Of a DNA stretch of 64,000 nucleotides, positions 1 to 11,343 are shown one piece after another. Every line of letters starts with the position of its first letter. Position 1 is the first letter of the stretch. The stretch is taken from contig CM032118.1 of the NCBI GenBank assembly GCA_018894105.1, positions 34,266,690-34,330,689 on the forward strand. Direction: 5' to 3'. The notes under the pieces were generated by a model. That model saw nothing but the letters and a program-made list of their open reading frames with translations, searched no databases and was not told where the DNA came from. The DNA is from Jacaranda mimosifolia. Lineage: Eukaryota > Streptophyta > Magnoliopsida > Lamiales > Bignoniaceae. Position numbers and translations under genes: made by a program.

Positions 1-709
1 ATACATAATTATCCAAAGAACTTGTAATATGAAATATGATAGTCAAAATATCAAAATGTGTTGATATTTTTTACACCAAATAGAGTAAACAAATATAGAA
101 TTTTTCTGGGAAAAAAACAGATATACAAATATGTTTGATGACTTGAAATGCTTGATTTATTTGAGAAAATGAATATCCTTGTCCTTGGTTTTGGCCTATT
201 TTACGCATAAACTTAGGTAAACACTACCTAAAATAATAATACAGACATCAAACGTAGATCTTGTTCATCTAACACCTTAATTACCTTATCTTAACCGGTT
301 TTACTAAAGTTGTGTCTATTCTTACAAGAACAAAAGTGAGTTAAAACTATTAAATCATTTTATTTCTACATACAAAGATTATATTTTGATTGTTAATAAA
401 ATATATAATGACCACTACTACAAAGAATATTACATCATTAATCATGAAATATCAATTATTTATTGAATTCTATAAATTGTATGAAAGTAAGCTACTCAAA
501 AGTTGGGAATCAAGGATTGGAATATCCTAATGGACTGAATTAGATTTATGAATTTAAAAAATAGTGAGAATTCTTAACTTTTATATGATAACATTTCATT
601 CAGCTTGTAATGTGTTTGTACGTACTTATGATAGTAGTCTATATATAAACTAGTACTTTTATATTAGAGTTCAATACTTTAATATTTAACTTGTAATGGG
701 TTTGTGTGT
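1..709. other. AT-rich intergenic DNA with a local direct duplication
   Basis: No gene is recognisable. The only structure I see is a direct duplication of roughly 85 bp: the segment starting near 605 (CTTGTAATGTGTTTG, then a TATGATAGTAGTC-type stretch) recurs from about 690 and runs on past the SINE to about 900. The short open frame on the minus strand at 639-881 crosses the SINE and is not a gene. Confidence 0.6.
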
Positions 710-726
710 ACTTATGATAATAGTCC
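710..726. repeat. Left target-site duplication of SINE 727-848
   Basis: The 17-mer ACTTATGATAATAGTCC here is repeated exactly at 849-865, directly after the A-rich tail of the element. Long perfect target duplications of this size are the mark of LINE-mediated (target-primed) retroposition. Confidence 0.85.
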
Positions 727-848
727 GTTGAGTGGCCTGTGGCCTGTGGCCCAGCGGCATAAGTCTCCCACACAATGTGAGAGGTCAGAGGTTCAAGCCT
801 TAATGGACTCTTGATGTGCGTGTGTATAAATAATAAGAAGAAGAAAAA
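727..848 (+). mobile_element. tRNA-derived SINE
   Basis: This is a 122-bp insertion flanked by perfect 17-bp direct repeats (710-726 and 849-865). It carries an RNA polymerase III A-box-like motif TGGCCCAGCGG at 747-757 and a B-box-like GGTTCAAGCC at 790-799, spaced as in tRNA-derived SINEs. It ends in an A/G-rich tail (AATAATAAGAAGAAGAAAAA). It lies inside the second copy of a local duplication, so it inserted after that duplication. The perfect target repeats suggest a fairly recent insertion. It is not a functional tRNA gene: no cloverleaf can be drawn beyond the two promoter boxes. The plant SINE subfamily is not assigned. Confidence 0.85.
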
Positions 849-865
849 ACTTATGATAATAGTCC
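849..865. repeat. Right target-site duplication of SINE
   Basis: Exact copy of 710-726 (ACTTATGATAATAGTCC), after the SINE tail. Confidence 0.85.
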
Positions 866-1344
866 ATATATAAACCAACACTTTTATATTAGAGTCTAAT
901 TCTTCAACGTAATTATTACTTTAATTGTTAAATAAATTTAATGATTGTATCGATAGGCGATAAGAATAGTTCGAATTGGACATCTATCTATACTATTATA
1001 TACAGTACAACGGTGTGGAACTCACAATTACTTAATTTTAATTGCAATTTTGGCCAAGTGGCAAATTTTTAGAATTTTGAGTTTTTTAATTAAATTCAAA
1101 AAATTTCATTAATTGTTGGTTATTAAATTTGATATTATTTATTTCATTTTTAAATGTATTTATTCTTATTTATGTCTAACTAATATGGATGTATTATATT
1201 TGAAAAGAAAATTCTTCATTAGATAAATGATTTCTTTTTTGAGTTTTCAATTAATGAATCAAAATTGATATTATCTCTTTCATATCATTGATGAAATAAT
1301 GTTATAGATGTTTAGATGTGTTAAAACTCTTCTATGCATATCTA

Positions 1345-3609
1345 TCTATACTATTATATATAGCACAACGGTATGGAACCCATAATTGTGCAATTTTGAC
1401 CAAAATTTAAATTTTTAGAATTTTGAGTTTTTTAATTAAATTTAAAAATTATTTTTTAGTTATTAAATTTGATATTATTTATTCGTTTTAGAAGTATCTA
1501 ATTTTTTGAAATCATTTTCTTGATTAGAACAATATTCTTTATTTATCTCTAATCTCAAAAAATAATTGCATTTTATCTACAAAATCTTTTTTATCTCTAC
1601 TTTCAATATATTGAAGATTTCTTAATCATTTGAACTCTATAGTTTGATAAGTCTTTCATGATTTTTTCTTATCTTTAATAACTAATTTATATCTATACTA
1701 CTACATATAAATTCTTTCAAAAGTGATTTCACTAATATTCTCAGGTTCAAGCATTTTTTCACTCTATTCTTTGTGTCCTCATTATCTTCTAGCATTTTTT
1801 TTTTCCCTTCTATCTCTTTGTGTGCATCTTTAGTTCATTATTCAACGTGTTTATTGTTTATTTGATTTTATTGTTCAACTTTTTTATTTTGTTTTCTTTT
1901 TTCTTTTTGATTTATTTTAGGTATATTATATGATGGAAGAGATTTTTTGGATTTTAATGCTATAATTTTCTTTTCAACCTAAATAAAGTCTATCATTTAG
2001 CTTTTATTACTATTAAATTTGTAAATTTCTATATCTTTTTTGTTTACTACTTAGTTTATGTTATCAATTCATTTATTATGAGATTTATTAATTGCGCTTA
2101 ATATTTTTAATTTAACTTTATTTTTATTAGTTACATTTTTCTCCTTAATTATTGGTAAATTTTGTCATTTAATTTTTATTTTATTTAAATTATTATACAT
2201 TTAGCATCCTTTTACTCATTTTTTGAATCAAGTTATTAATTTATTGTTAAATTTTGTAATTTATTTTTCAATTCACTTTTTTTTTTTTTTGCTCATCTAA
2301 ATTTATAGTATTATAGGATGAGATCTATTTTTCTGTTTTAATATTTTTAAAATTTATTTCACTTTTTTAATATTTACAACTTTAGAAGTATGTCATTTAA
2401 TTTTATTTTATATTCATATATTTGTAATTATGTAAGTATAAATATTTATAATTTGAACTATTTTTAAAAAATTTATATACTACATCAATATATATTCTTA
2501 GATCATTTTTGATATATTTAAAAAAAATATGAGATGGTTATTTCAATAGAAAATGCACCTATTAACTTTTTAAGCTTATATCTCTAGACATTATTTAGTC
2601 TATCAATATATTATTTTATTTTATTTTAGTTTTAAATTTTGATTGTTTGAAAGGTTAACAACTCTTTTTGTTATTCACTTTTTTATGCTATTTGTGAAAT
2701 ATAATATGAAAATCCAATTATATTCATACAAAAGAATTGAGAATGAAGAAAATAATTTTTTTTTATATTTTATTTTACATTCTAATTTCATCCTCATATC
2801 TTATCACTAATCCTATTTAAAATTAATTTTGAGCTTATAATTATTTTATTAATTTACTATGATTTTAGCTTTTTGCATTTCTAATATCTAATTTTTTTCT
2901 TCACTTAATTATTCGATAACTAAGTTATGAGTCAAATTAAAACATTTCTATGAACTTATATACTAATATCAATCTTAACTTTGTAATTATTTTATATATT
3001 TATTTTAATTTTTTTTATCTTTACTATCATAGTTTTCTCTTGACTTAATTGATTTTAATTTTAATCAAAAACTAAAATTGAATAAGATTTTTCTAATCCT
3101 TGGCAACTAATATATTATCTAACTCTTTATATTTTAAGGTTTAATTTAATACATACTCATCCTCTTTTAAGTCTAAAATAATCTTAAAGTATTATAATTA
3201 TAAATTTTTTCAAACAACTTTCAAGCCATCAATCTTGTGTTCTATATCATTTTCATATATTTTTATTTTTTAATACAAATATATGCTAGCTTTTCATTGC
3301 ATAATATATATATATTTAATAAAGTACATAATCATATTCATAGATTTTTATTTTTGGATGTTTTAAATTTTTTTAACTTCTCACTGAATAATTTTGAAAT
3401 TTATTTTTTTATGACATAATGTATATGAGATGTCTTTATACGTTGCAAACTTTTAAAAACTAAAATTTAAATTTATTTTTACTAATTACTTGATATTTTA
3501 TATATATTTTTATTTTTATATTATTATTTTAGTTATATTTATAATTCAATCATTATATTAATAAATAGTAATTTTAAAGAATCCGTGCATAGCACGGGGA
3601 TAATGCTAG
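1345..3609 (+). mobile_element. Inner canonical Helitron unit of copy 1
   Basis: A second A|TCTATACTATTATATATAGC terminus lies at 1345 and shares the 3' end at 3609. The internal sequence is AT-rich and non-coding. The small open frame at 3237-3419 has the composition of random AT-rich DNA. See the composite entry for the full argument. Confidence 0.7.
3588..3609 (+). other. Helitron 3' hairpin and CTAG terminus
   Basis: CCGTGC and GCACGG form a 6-bp stem with an ATA loop, followed by GGATAATG and CTAG. This is the replication-termination type structure at Helitron 3' ends. Equivalent hairpins occur at about 5739-5765 (plus) and, in reverse, near 37207. Confidence 0.8.
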
Positions 3610-3694
3610 TTCGCCATAATTGAAAAACTCCTATAACCAAATTAGGGATATCATAATAGTCGAATAGTCAATTGATTCAATCACATCATCCTCA

Positions 3695-3903
3695 TCTATG
3701 CTATTATATATAACACAATTTTGTACTTATCTAATTGTGTAATTTTGATTTTAATTGTGCAATTTTGTCCACATGTCAAATTCTTAGAATTTTGAATTTT
3801 TTTTAATTCAACTGAAAATTTTTCATTGATTGTTGATTATTATCTATAGCCGATATGATTGTATCTCCTCTCTAATTTTCTTTCATCCAAAAATGAAAAT
3901 ATA
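3695..3903 (+). mobile_element. 5' terminal fragment of another Helitron
   Basis: The sequence A|TCTATGCTATTATATATAAC starts a stretch homologous to the 5' ends of the other Helitrons here (TTTTGATTTTAATTGTGCAATTTTG-like block, then TTCTTAGAATTTTGA). After 209 bp it is abutted by a second 5' terminus at 3904. Its own 3' end may be the degenerate hairpin-like sequence near 7100-7130, which would make 3904-5765 an insertion inside it. That pairing is inference. Confidence 0.6.
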
Positions 3904-5466
3904 TCTATATTATTATATACAGCACAACGGTGTGGGACTTACAATTATGCAATTTTGATTGCAATTTTGGCCAAGTGGCAAATTTTAAGAATTTTGAGTT
4001 TTTTAATTAAATTTAAATTTTTTATTAATTGTTTATTATTATTCTAACCGATATGATGTATTTTATCTTTGATTTTCTTTCAACAAATAAATTTAAAATT
4101 CAAAAGGTGTCTATGAGCACCAAATTAAGGACTCCTACAAAAAAGTTAGTCTATAAATTTCATCCCATTAAATAAATCATAACTTATTTATCTCTACTTC
4201 TACTCTTCCCCTTCTTCTTCAAGATAACTCTTTCATTCTAAGTTTTCATTTTTCAAGTGAACTTTCATTACATTCTATCAGCATTCATATATCTTTTCAT
4301 CTTTATATTGATTCATTTTCAATATACGCATGAGAAACATAACATCATGTATAGATGATGTATTTGTTGCTCAATTATCATTTAAATCTTTGTTTTTCTT
4401 TCTTTCTTTCTTTCTTTTTTTTTTTTGCATGTGTGTGTGTGATAAATAAATATTTTGCTGATAATAAAAGATATTACAACAGAATTGTAAGTAGATGATC
4501 TATATTTAACAATGATAAACCTAAATGATTAGAAAGTATTTTTCTTTTCAATTACTTGCAAACCACCTTACTTCTTTTTTCCCTTTATTTTCACATCCAC
4601 TTTTGTCATTTGGGGTTTTGAACCTTTACCAGGATGTGTAAGGTATTTTTTTAAGTTGCAAGTTTTGCTCTTTTTCTTTCTCCTTTTCTTTTTTCTTTCT
4701 TTCTTTTGTCAATTATAATAATTTGGTTTAGTTTGTAATTTATTGTAATTCCTTTTTGTTGGGTTAATATTTTTATTCAATATTCTCTAAGTTCATATGT
4801 ATTTTTCTTTCTCTATTTTGGACCATCAATATCATGTTTGAAAGGTATCTTTTAATTCTAATTTTGGAAATTATTATTGTTATTTTCACTTTCATTATTT
4901 TGTTGTGGTTTTTATTCATTTTTTTTTTATCAAATTAATTCAATTTTTTCAAGTTACATTTGTGTAAATAATGTATGTATAATATATATACATATACATA
5001 TATATGCACCAGTTTTTCACTTTTCATATTTACTTGGTTTTAAGGACTACTTTTTAATTTGTTTTTTCATTTTCATTAATTAATTTAGTTTTATTTATTC
5101 ATTACAAATTCTTTTTATTTGATTAATTAAATAACCCAAGTTTCTTTATAAATATCCTATTTTGATGTGCTACATAATTTTCGTAGTTTTATCGCTATTT
5201 ATAATTTTTTTTGTATGCAACAAGAATTTCTTAGATAATATTTTATATATTTCTGAACTGCTTCTTGATTTAATATAGAATATTCACACTAATAAAGAAT
5301 CTTAGTATTTTGGACCAAAATAATTTTATTACTAAAAGATATTTTGAAATAGTTTAGATTTGTATTTTTTATGTGGAACTACTTGACCCAAATGAATTAG
5401 ATCACGACTTGAAATCAAAGTCGTTGATCCTCTATAAGATAAAGTTTGAAGTGGATAAGGTGTTGG

Positions 5467-5497
<31 letters not shown>

Positions 5498-5765
5498 TCC
5501 CTCAAATGTTATGTATGTTGCTCTCTTCACATTAATAATTTTATTTAAAGTACTATAGCAATTTTATTTTAATGAATACTATTAAATATTACTACTTAAC
5601 TATTTAAAATAATATTTTCTTTTAAAAATGATAATATTTTTTTTATAGAATATGAAAAATTGTAATAACTCATATGTGAAATCACAAAAAATTAGTTGCA
5701 TATTTATATTTTTTTAATTTATTAGTTAAGTAAATATACCGTGCATAGCACGGGGTTTACACTAG
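3904..5765 (+). mobile_element. Non-autonomous Helitron, second subfamily
   Basis: It begins A|TCTATATTATTATATACAGC and ends CCGTGC-ATA-GCACGG, then GGTTTACA, then CTAG at 5762-5765, followed by T. It shares its ends and the first roughly 200 bp with the other Helitrons of the window. Most of its interior is different, so it is a distinct subfamily. No transposase domain is visible. The small frames at 3859-4047, 4877-5083 and 5373-5558 are low-complexity chance frames. Confidence 0.8.
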
Positions 5766-7492
5766 TTTAACAATATTTCATAATCTTTATTAAAGAGCTA
5801 GAAGTTTGAGAAATAAATAATTATAAATTAATTGATATATAAGAGCTCAATTTATCAAAACCTTTAAAATTTAATTACTTTTACGATAATATTTTTTAGA
5901 TATGTAAAATATTTTTAGATAAAGCTTTATATAAAATATAACAAATAATTTAATTTGAAGAATATTTCAAATATAAAAAGTTACTTCTGCAACAACTATA
6001 AACTCTGAACTTTATTTATATATTATTAATTTAAACCATTTTAGGCTTTTAACAATATAATAGAGAATTAATTTTCAATTACTTGAAAAAAAGTTCTATT
6101 ATATGGGACATATATAGTTGATATAATTGAAAATTTTCAAAAGCTTGATAAATGATAGCTTCAATAGAAAATAATATCAAATTTTTATATTTTTAAATAT
6201 ATATAATTAAACAATTTTATAATTATATTGCATACTCTATTTTAATATTTTTGTTTATAATAATTCATCAAAAGATATTTTTACATGAACTAATAATGCC
6301 ATATCAAAAAAGTTTGATTGAAAGTAAGTATCCATTTAATTATTTGTACATATTTGAATTGAATATTAAAATTTTACTTATTATTTTATTCATGTACATA
6401 ATATATATTATTTGATAATTCTAAAATTAATAAAATAACTATATATATTAATAAATATAAATAAATTTTACTTATCATAGTTATATAGAATATTAAGAGA
6501 CATTTTAGTTTATAAAAATTACGTTACAAAATATGTACTGAATTAGTTATCAAATAATAACCTAATGTAAGTTATTTTCATAGATAAAGTATAAAAATGT
6601 TTACATATTTACTCTAACAAAAAAACCTTAACATTTAAAAATTTCAAATGTCATGAAATGTGTAATTATAACCTCCACATCATTAAAAAAATCATATAAA
6701 AAAACTTTACATTTTAAAAAATTTATTTGCTTACTTATCATATCAAAATATGTATGTATAAATGTATATCTAATTTAAAAAGCACATTTAGTTAAATATT
6801 CTGTCCTACTATTATTTTCTTAATTCTTTCATTTATTTTTTAAAATTTTATCATTTTAATTTTTTTTGTATAATTTGTAAACTTAAAGTTAGCAAGTCTT
6901 CATATTCCACAATTTATTTAAGTACAAATTATCTTCAAATATAATATTAATAAATTGAAATATTCATATTATTTTATTCAATTAGTAATATATTTTGCTT
7001 CTTTTAAATACTAAAAATAATTATAGTTCATTTTTTATCACATCAAGTAAAATAAATATTATTATAAAATAAATTATTTAAATTTTAAAATTCTTTTCGG
7101 TACATCGCACCTAGCACATATTAATACTTATATATATAAGAGTTAAATTCAAACTTCAACAAATTTTTTATACGTATATGCTTGATTAAATAAAAAAATT
7201 AAAAACATAGAGATTTCAGAATGATGAAAAATTCCTGCAATCGTGATTGCTATTTTACAGGCTCTCTCTTATCTTCTTATCAGTACCGGGAGAGAGAGAG
7301 AGAGAGAGAGGGGGGGAAAAAATGAAAAAAGAAAGAAAAGGTACAAAAATAAAGCCACATTCCACTAAATAAAAGCAATGAAGAACTGAAGCCGAGAGTG
7401 CATAGGTGCGGAAAACAATGACTTTGAACCAGCCCATTGGCGACATTATATCAAAATGTAACATGAAAGTCTCATTTTAATGATAAAAAACT
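5766..7492. other. AT-rich intergenic or Helitron remnant
   Basis: No gene is visible. Near 7099-7130 the sequence CGGTACATCGCACCTAGCAC followed by ATATTAATACTTA resembles a decayed Helitron 3' end (imperfect hairpin, then a CTTA end). It could close the element that starts at 3695. An (AG)n microsatellite of about ten units followed by a G-tract lies at 7290-7316. Confidence 0.4.
7290..7316. repeat. (AG)n microsatellite with G-tract
   Basis: About ten AG dinucleotides are followed by seven G residues. Simple sequence repeat. Confidence 0.85.
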
Positions 7493-7851
7493 CTAGGTTA
7501 TGTTTGGTTATGTTTTTTATTTGATTTTATTATGTATTTATTATATGTTTTAGGAGAATAAATTATTATAGAATGTGAAAGTTGTTTTTTGCTATGTTTG
7601 TTTATATTTTAAAGGAGACATTTTTTAATGTAATAGTTAAATCAATACTTTTTTGTTGAATTTTTTGAGTAAAAATGAAATTGAATGATTATTTTAATGT
7701 TACAATAATAATAAAATATATATGATGTGTATATATAATATATGTATATATATATTGAAGGATGTGCGTTTTGAAATAAAAATAGGAATATGTTTGATTA
7801 AGTTTTTTCAAAATAATGTCACTTCAGGGAAACATAACCAAACAAAGCTAG
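7493..7851. mobile_element. MITE, family M1, copy 1
   Basis: This 359-bp AT-rich, non-coding element has terminal inverted repeats: CTAGGTTATGTTTGGTTATG at the left, and at the right a sequence whose reverse complement is CTAGCTTTGTTTGGTTATG. A TA lies at each outer edge, compatible with a TA target duplication. The interior (for example ATATATATGATGTGTATATA and the TAGTTAAATCAATACTTTTTT block) is shared with the element at 28713-29158, which confirms a family. It lies downstream of the kinase gene. The superfamily is not assigned. Confidence 0.75.
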
Positions 7852-8728
7852 ACCTTTTGGTAAAAATTAAATATTAAGTTAAAAAAATCAAAATTAGAAG
7901 ATAAAGCCATCAAATACTCGTAGGCATAGCTCACAAGATTAGGCTGTCAACAGCCTATTTGAATTTGTCGTGTATTAATGGGTGGTACATATTATGAATA
8001 TTGGATGCTTTATTCCTTTGAAGCAACAAACAGTAGTACAGTACTGAGATTGGCTGAAAGCGATGAGCCGGTATAAGCTCATCAAATAAACTGACTAATT
8101 ATTACTGATTGACCTTTACCAAAAAACCCCCAACATGTCTTAATTTATGAATAATAATCGTAACTGAGAGAATGTTACAAGATTCTCTTATGTTTTTTGC
8201 CTTTTTTTCCCCAGTAGGTATTTAAAATTTGAACCATTAGTTTTATATATACGAACGCAAGGTTGATTCTATCTTCAATCAAAAAATACGATCACTTTAA
8301 ACCTCCAAATTTAGAAAGCCTCCCATATATATTGTTCTTTCATATTTTAGGCCTCAAAAAAAGAAAAATAAAGCATTTTTTTTAATTTATGTTAAAGGCC
8401 CTAAAAAAACGTAAGGTCCTTACTTCAAACAAGACCCTTTATACCTTGTACACATGAAAAATACTTTTTTTATCGGATAAAGTAGCTTCATTTACATGGC
8501 TGTGCCCTTCGTGAATTTTTCAGGATGAGCAAATATGAGAAGCGCAAGCTTTAACAAACAAAACCAGAAAGAAGGAACTCAAGAAAAGGCAGGAAAGCAA
8601 TTTAGACAAAGCCAACCAGAAATTATACAATAAAACTACAAACCCCACCCCCCCACCCCCCAACCAAAAAAACAAAAAAATCCAAATAAAAAGAATCCCT
8701 CTCTACCTATGGCCCCAAACTCTTCACT
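7852..8728. other. Intergenic DNA and kinase 3' UTR
   Basis: No other gene is visible. The part next to 8729 (about 8460-8728) is expected to hold the 3' UTR and polyadenylation site of the minus-strand kinase gene. A C-rich run (CCCCACCCCCCCACCCCC) lies at 8645-8662. Confidence 0.5.
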
Positions 8729-11343
8729 TCACATGCTCCTATCATATACCGCAGTAAATGTCATGGTTGCCTGAGAAGAAGGAGCTGAGGTCAATGTTGT
8801 GTTGTCCAAAGTATCTGAGCCTGAGGAGTTGTAATTGGAAGATGTATGATTAATGTCAGGCTTTGTTTTCGGGTTGCCTCTAATCTTCAAGTCCATGAAG
8901 TCAGTGATTAAGCCTGGTTTTGTTATTGTCTCTTCATCAACAATTTTCTCGCCAGTAAGCATTCGGACAACAGTCGACATAGAGGGTCGAAGCTTTGGAG
9001 AGTCCTGAGTGCAGAGCAGGCCAATCTTTAAGAATCTGCAGGCCTGTTCAGCATCAAAATCTCCATTCAACGATGTGTCTACCAGTGCCACAAGCTCCTT
9101 TCTCTCATAAAGTTGCCATGTCTACAAAAAAAAACAACATATTCTAAGTGTCTGAAAGGAAATTGTTAAAGTTGTTCTCAGAAAGATCATAGGAATATAT
9201 GGTGTACTAACAAGATGTCACAGCATATAATTGTGATTTTCATGCAGCTTTAATATGTCACTCTGTTTATACAACAAAAGTTTAGTTTTTGGCCCCAGCT
9301 TGCTCTGAATGACTATAACTAAAGATGAAGCTCTGTCTCTATACGTAAAGTTGCATGCCTGTTGATTCCATAATTCATATCAGGAACTCCATTTTCATAA
9401 CCTTAAGACAGCCAGTTATGATAGTTTTCAACCCAGGTATGCTTCATTAATTTAATAAAACCAGTATTTGTAACCTTCAACCAAGATCAATCTCAAATAT
9501 GGACAGTAGTCTACAAATTTTCCTTTTTATAAATTATATCCAACTCGATGTTTCAATTTTGTCAAGTTTTAAGGCTAACAAAGTAAGTCATTCGCAACTC
9601 TAATTTGTCTGAGGAAATGTAAAACTTTTTATATCAACTATGGCCTGAGAAAGTTAATCCATGCAGGTAGTTTCCAACTAAATGCATACCCTTTCAAGAA
9701 TATACTGTTCATCTATAGGTAATCGTGTATTGGTATTGCATCTCCCGCTGACTATTTCAATCAGAAGAACACCAAAACTGTATATGTCTGCCCGCCGTGT
9801 TAGCTGGCCTCTTATGGCATATTCTGGTGCCAAATAACCTCTGAAACAACCAACACAGATTTGAGTTAAGACATACTCCGGATAGAAAAGAACCACGACA
9901 CATACATTAGCACATTAAAATGTTCATATAATATTCATTTTGTGTTGTTGCAAGACTCCAAATGTGTGGTTTAAACTACAATGAGTTTGCAGAATGGATG
10001 ACATTAATATGTTGATAAAAATATTCAAAATCAAACATCGATTTTAATGAAAATCTTTTTAAGAAAAAAAAAAAGGATTGGATGAGAAGTGATTGAAAGC
10101 ACATGTGAGAAGGTAACTGTTTCCAGATCTGCAAAAATCCACTAGGTACAACCTAATCCAACCCAGACAAGTTTCTAAATTAACTTATAAATGAAGTTCA
10201 CCAAGGTAGAACACACATGATCTGAGAAGTTCCAGCAGATTCTATAACTTACATGGTACCAGCCACACGTGTACTGACATGAGTCACGTTTGCAGGGATG
10301 AGCTTGGCAAGACCAAAATCTGAAATTTTTGGGGTCAAATCTTTGTCGAGAAGAATATTGCTGGCTTTGATGTCTCGGTGGACAATATGTGGTCTCACTT
10401 CCTCATGAAGATAGGCAAGCCCCCTCGCCACACCAATGCAAATTTTAGCTCGCGTTCGCCAGCTAAAGTAGATATTGCTGTGACCTCCACCTGGAGAAGG
10501 ATTATAAAGATCATCAGATCAACTTATCTAACAAGTAACTCCAGAAAAAGAATTCAGATGTCTGAGCTAAAAGCCTCTTAGTACTGTTGAGAAAAATAAT
10601 AAAACCCTGAACTTGATTATCCACAAGGTATGTTGATGTTCATCACATATTCGCAAGGGTAGATATTCATGTTAACAAGTATAACGACTTAAGGCCGCTA
10701 CAATAGATATGGAGATTAAAATATGGCAGGACCGCAGGAGGCATACCAAGAAGTGTTTGTGCTAGGCTGTTATTCTCCAGGTAGTTGTAGACAAGAATTC
10801 TATGATTGTCTTCCACACAACAACCATAGAGCTTTACTAAATTTTCATGCTCTATATCTGAAATCACTTGAATCTCTGTCAAGAACTCTTTTACTCCTTG
10901 TCGTGAGTCAGAGGAGAGAACCTTAATTGCAGCCATCTGCCCGTTCCTAAGTTTTCCCTGATTATTCAAGAGGATTTTTGTTAGAATTCTGCAGTCAGCT
11001 GCAAAATGTAAAGTTGTTTTTATTACCTATAAAGATGGAAACTCAAATCGGGGCTTCATTTACCTTATAGACGGAACCAAATCCTCCCTCCCCAATTTTA
11101 TTCGCTGGACTAAAATCATTGGTAGCAATCCTCAGCTCCCTGTACGAGTAAAGAGTAATCTTGTCTCTTGAGAGCTCTGTATAGAATTTAGCTTCATTAC
11201 TAACAAGCAAAGAGTTATGAAAATATAAACATATTTGTACTGATCATGTACTAGCAGAAGCTTTGGGAATTACCATCTCCAAACTCAGAATGTCCAGCTG
11301 TAAGATCCGATCTTCTACCACATAAGAAAGATAGGCAGGTCAT
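8729..11343 (-). CDS. CRPK1: CRPK1-like receptor-like cytoplasmic Ser/Thr kinase
   Basis: Coding exons by my splice model are 11343-11274, 11176-11064, 10957-10747, 10490-10253, 9840-9690 and 9121-8729. All have GT-AG junctions and matching phases, giving 391 aa plus stop. The protein starts MTCLSFLCG without a signal peptide. It has one kinase domain: glycine loop GEGGFG at about 52-57, ATP-binding Lys73, helix-C Glu89, HRD at 169-171 and DFG at 189-191, so it is an active-type RD kinase. A Ser/Thr-rich tail ends the protein. Sequence and length match the Arabidopsis At1g16670 family. CRPK1 there is a plasma-membrane kinase that phosphorylates 14-3-3 proteins in the cold, which lowers CBF stability and freezing tolerance. 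Cys3 and Cys8 could be acylated for membrane attachment, but this is inference. Subfamily assignment is firm; the cold role is inferred by homology. The kinase is a host signalling gene surrounded by mobile-element DNA. Confidence 0.9.

Larger units (their letters stand above)
987..3609 (+). mobile_element. Composite non-autonomous Helitron, copy 1
   Basis: The element begins A|TCTATACTATTATATA and ends with the hairpin CCGTGC-ATA-GCACGG, a short spacer and CTAG|T at 3606-3609. TC start, CTRR end, a 3' hairpin and insertion between A and T are the defining Helitron signature. A second, homologous 5' terminus starts at 1345, 358 bp inside; the two stretches align for about 160 bp and then diverge. 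The inner unit 1345-3609 (about 2.27 kb) matches the canonical element seen on the minus strand at 37198-48352. No Rep/helicase coding is present, so it depends on an autonomous partner. A near-identical copy with the same double start lies at 14430-17031. Confidence 0.85.

Noticed and set aside
727..848. tRNA gene
   Set aside because: A and B boxes are present, but no cloverleaf; target duplications and A-rich tail show a SINE.
3237..5558. Several 60-70 residue frames in Helitron interiors
   Set aside because: Low-complexity Phe/Ile/Tyr-rich translations of AT DNA, not shared between Helitron copies as frames; no Rep or helicase motif.
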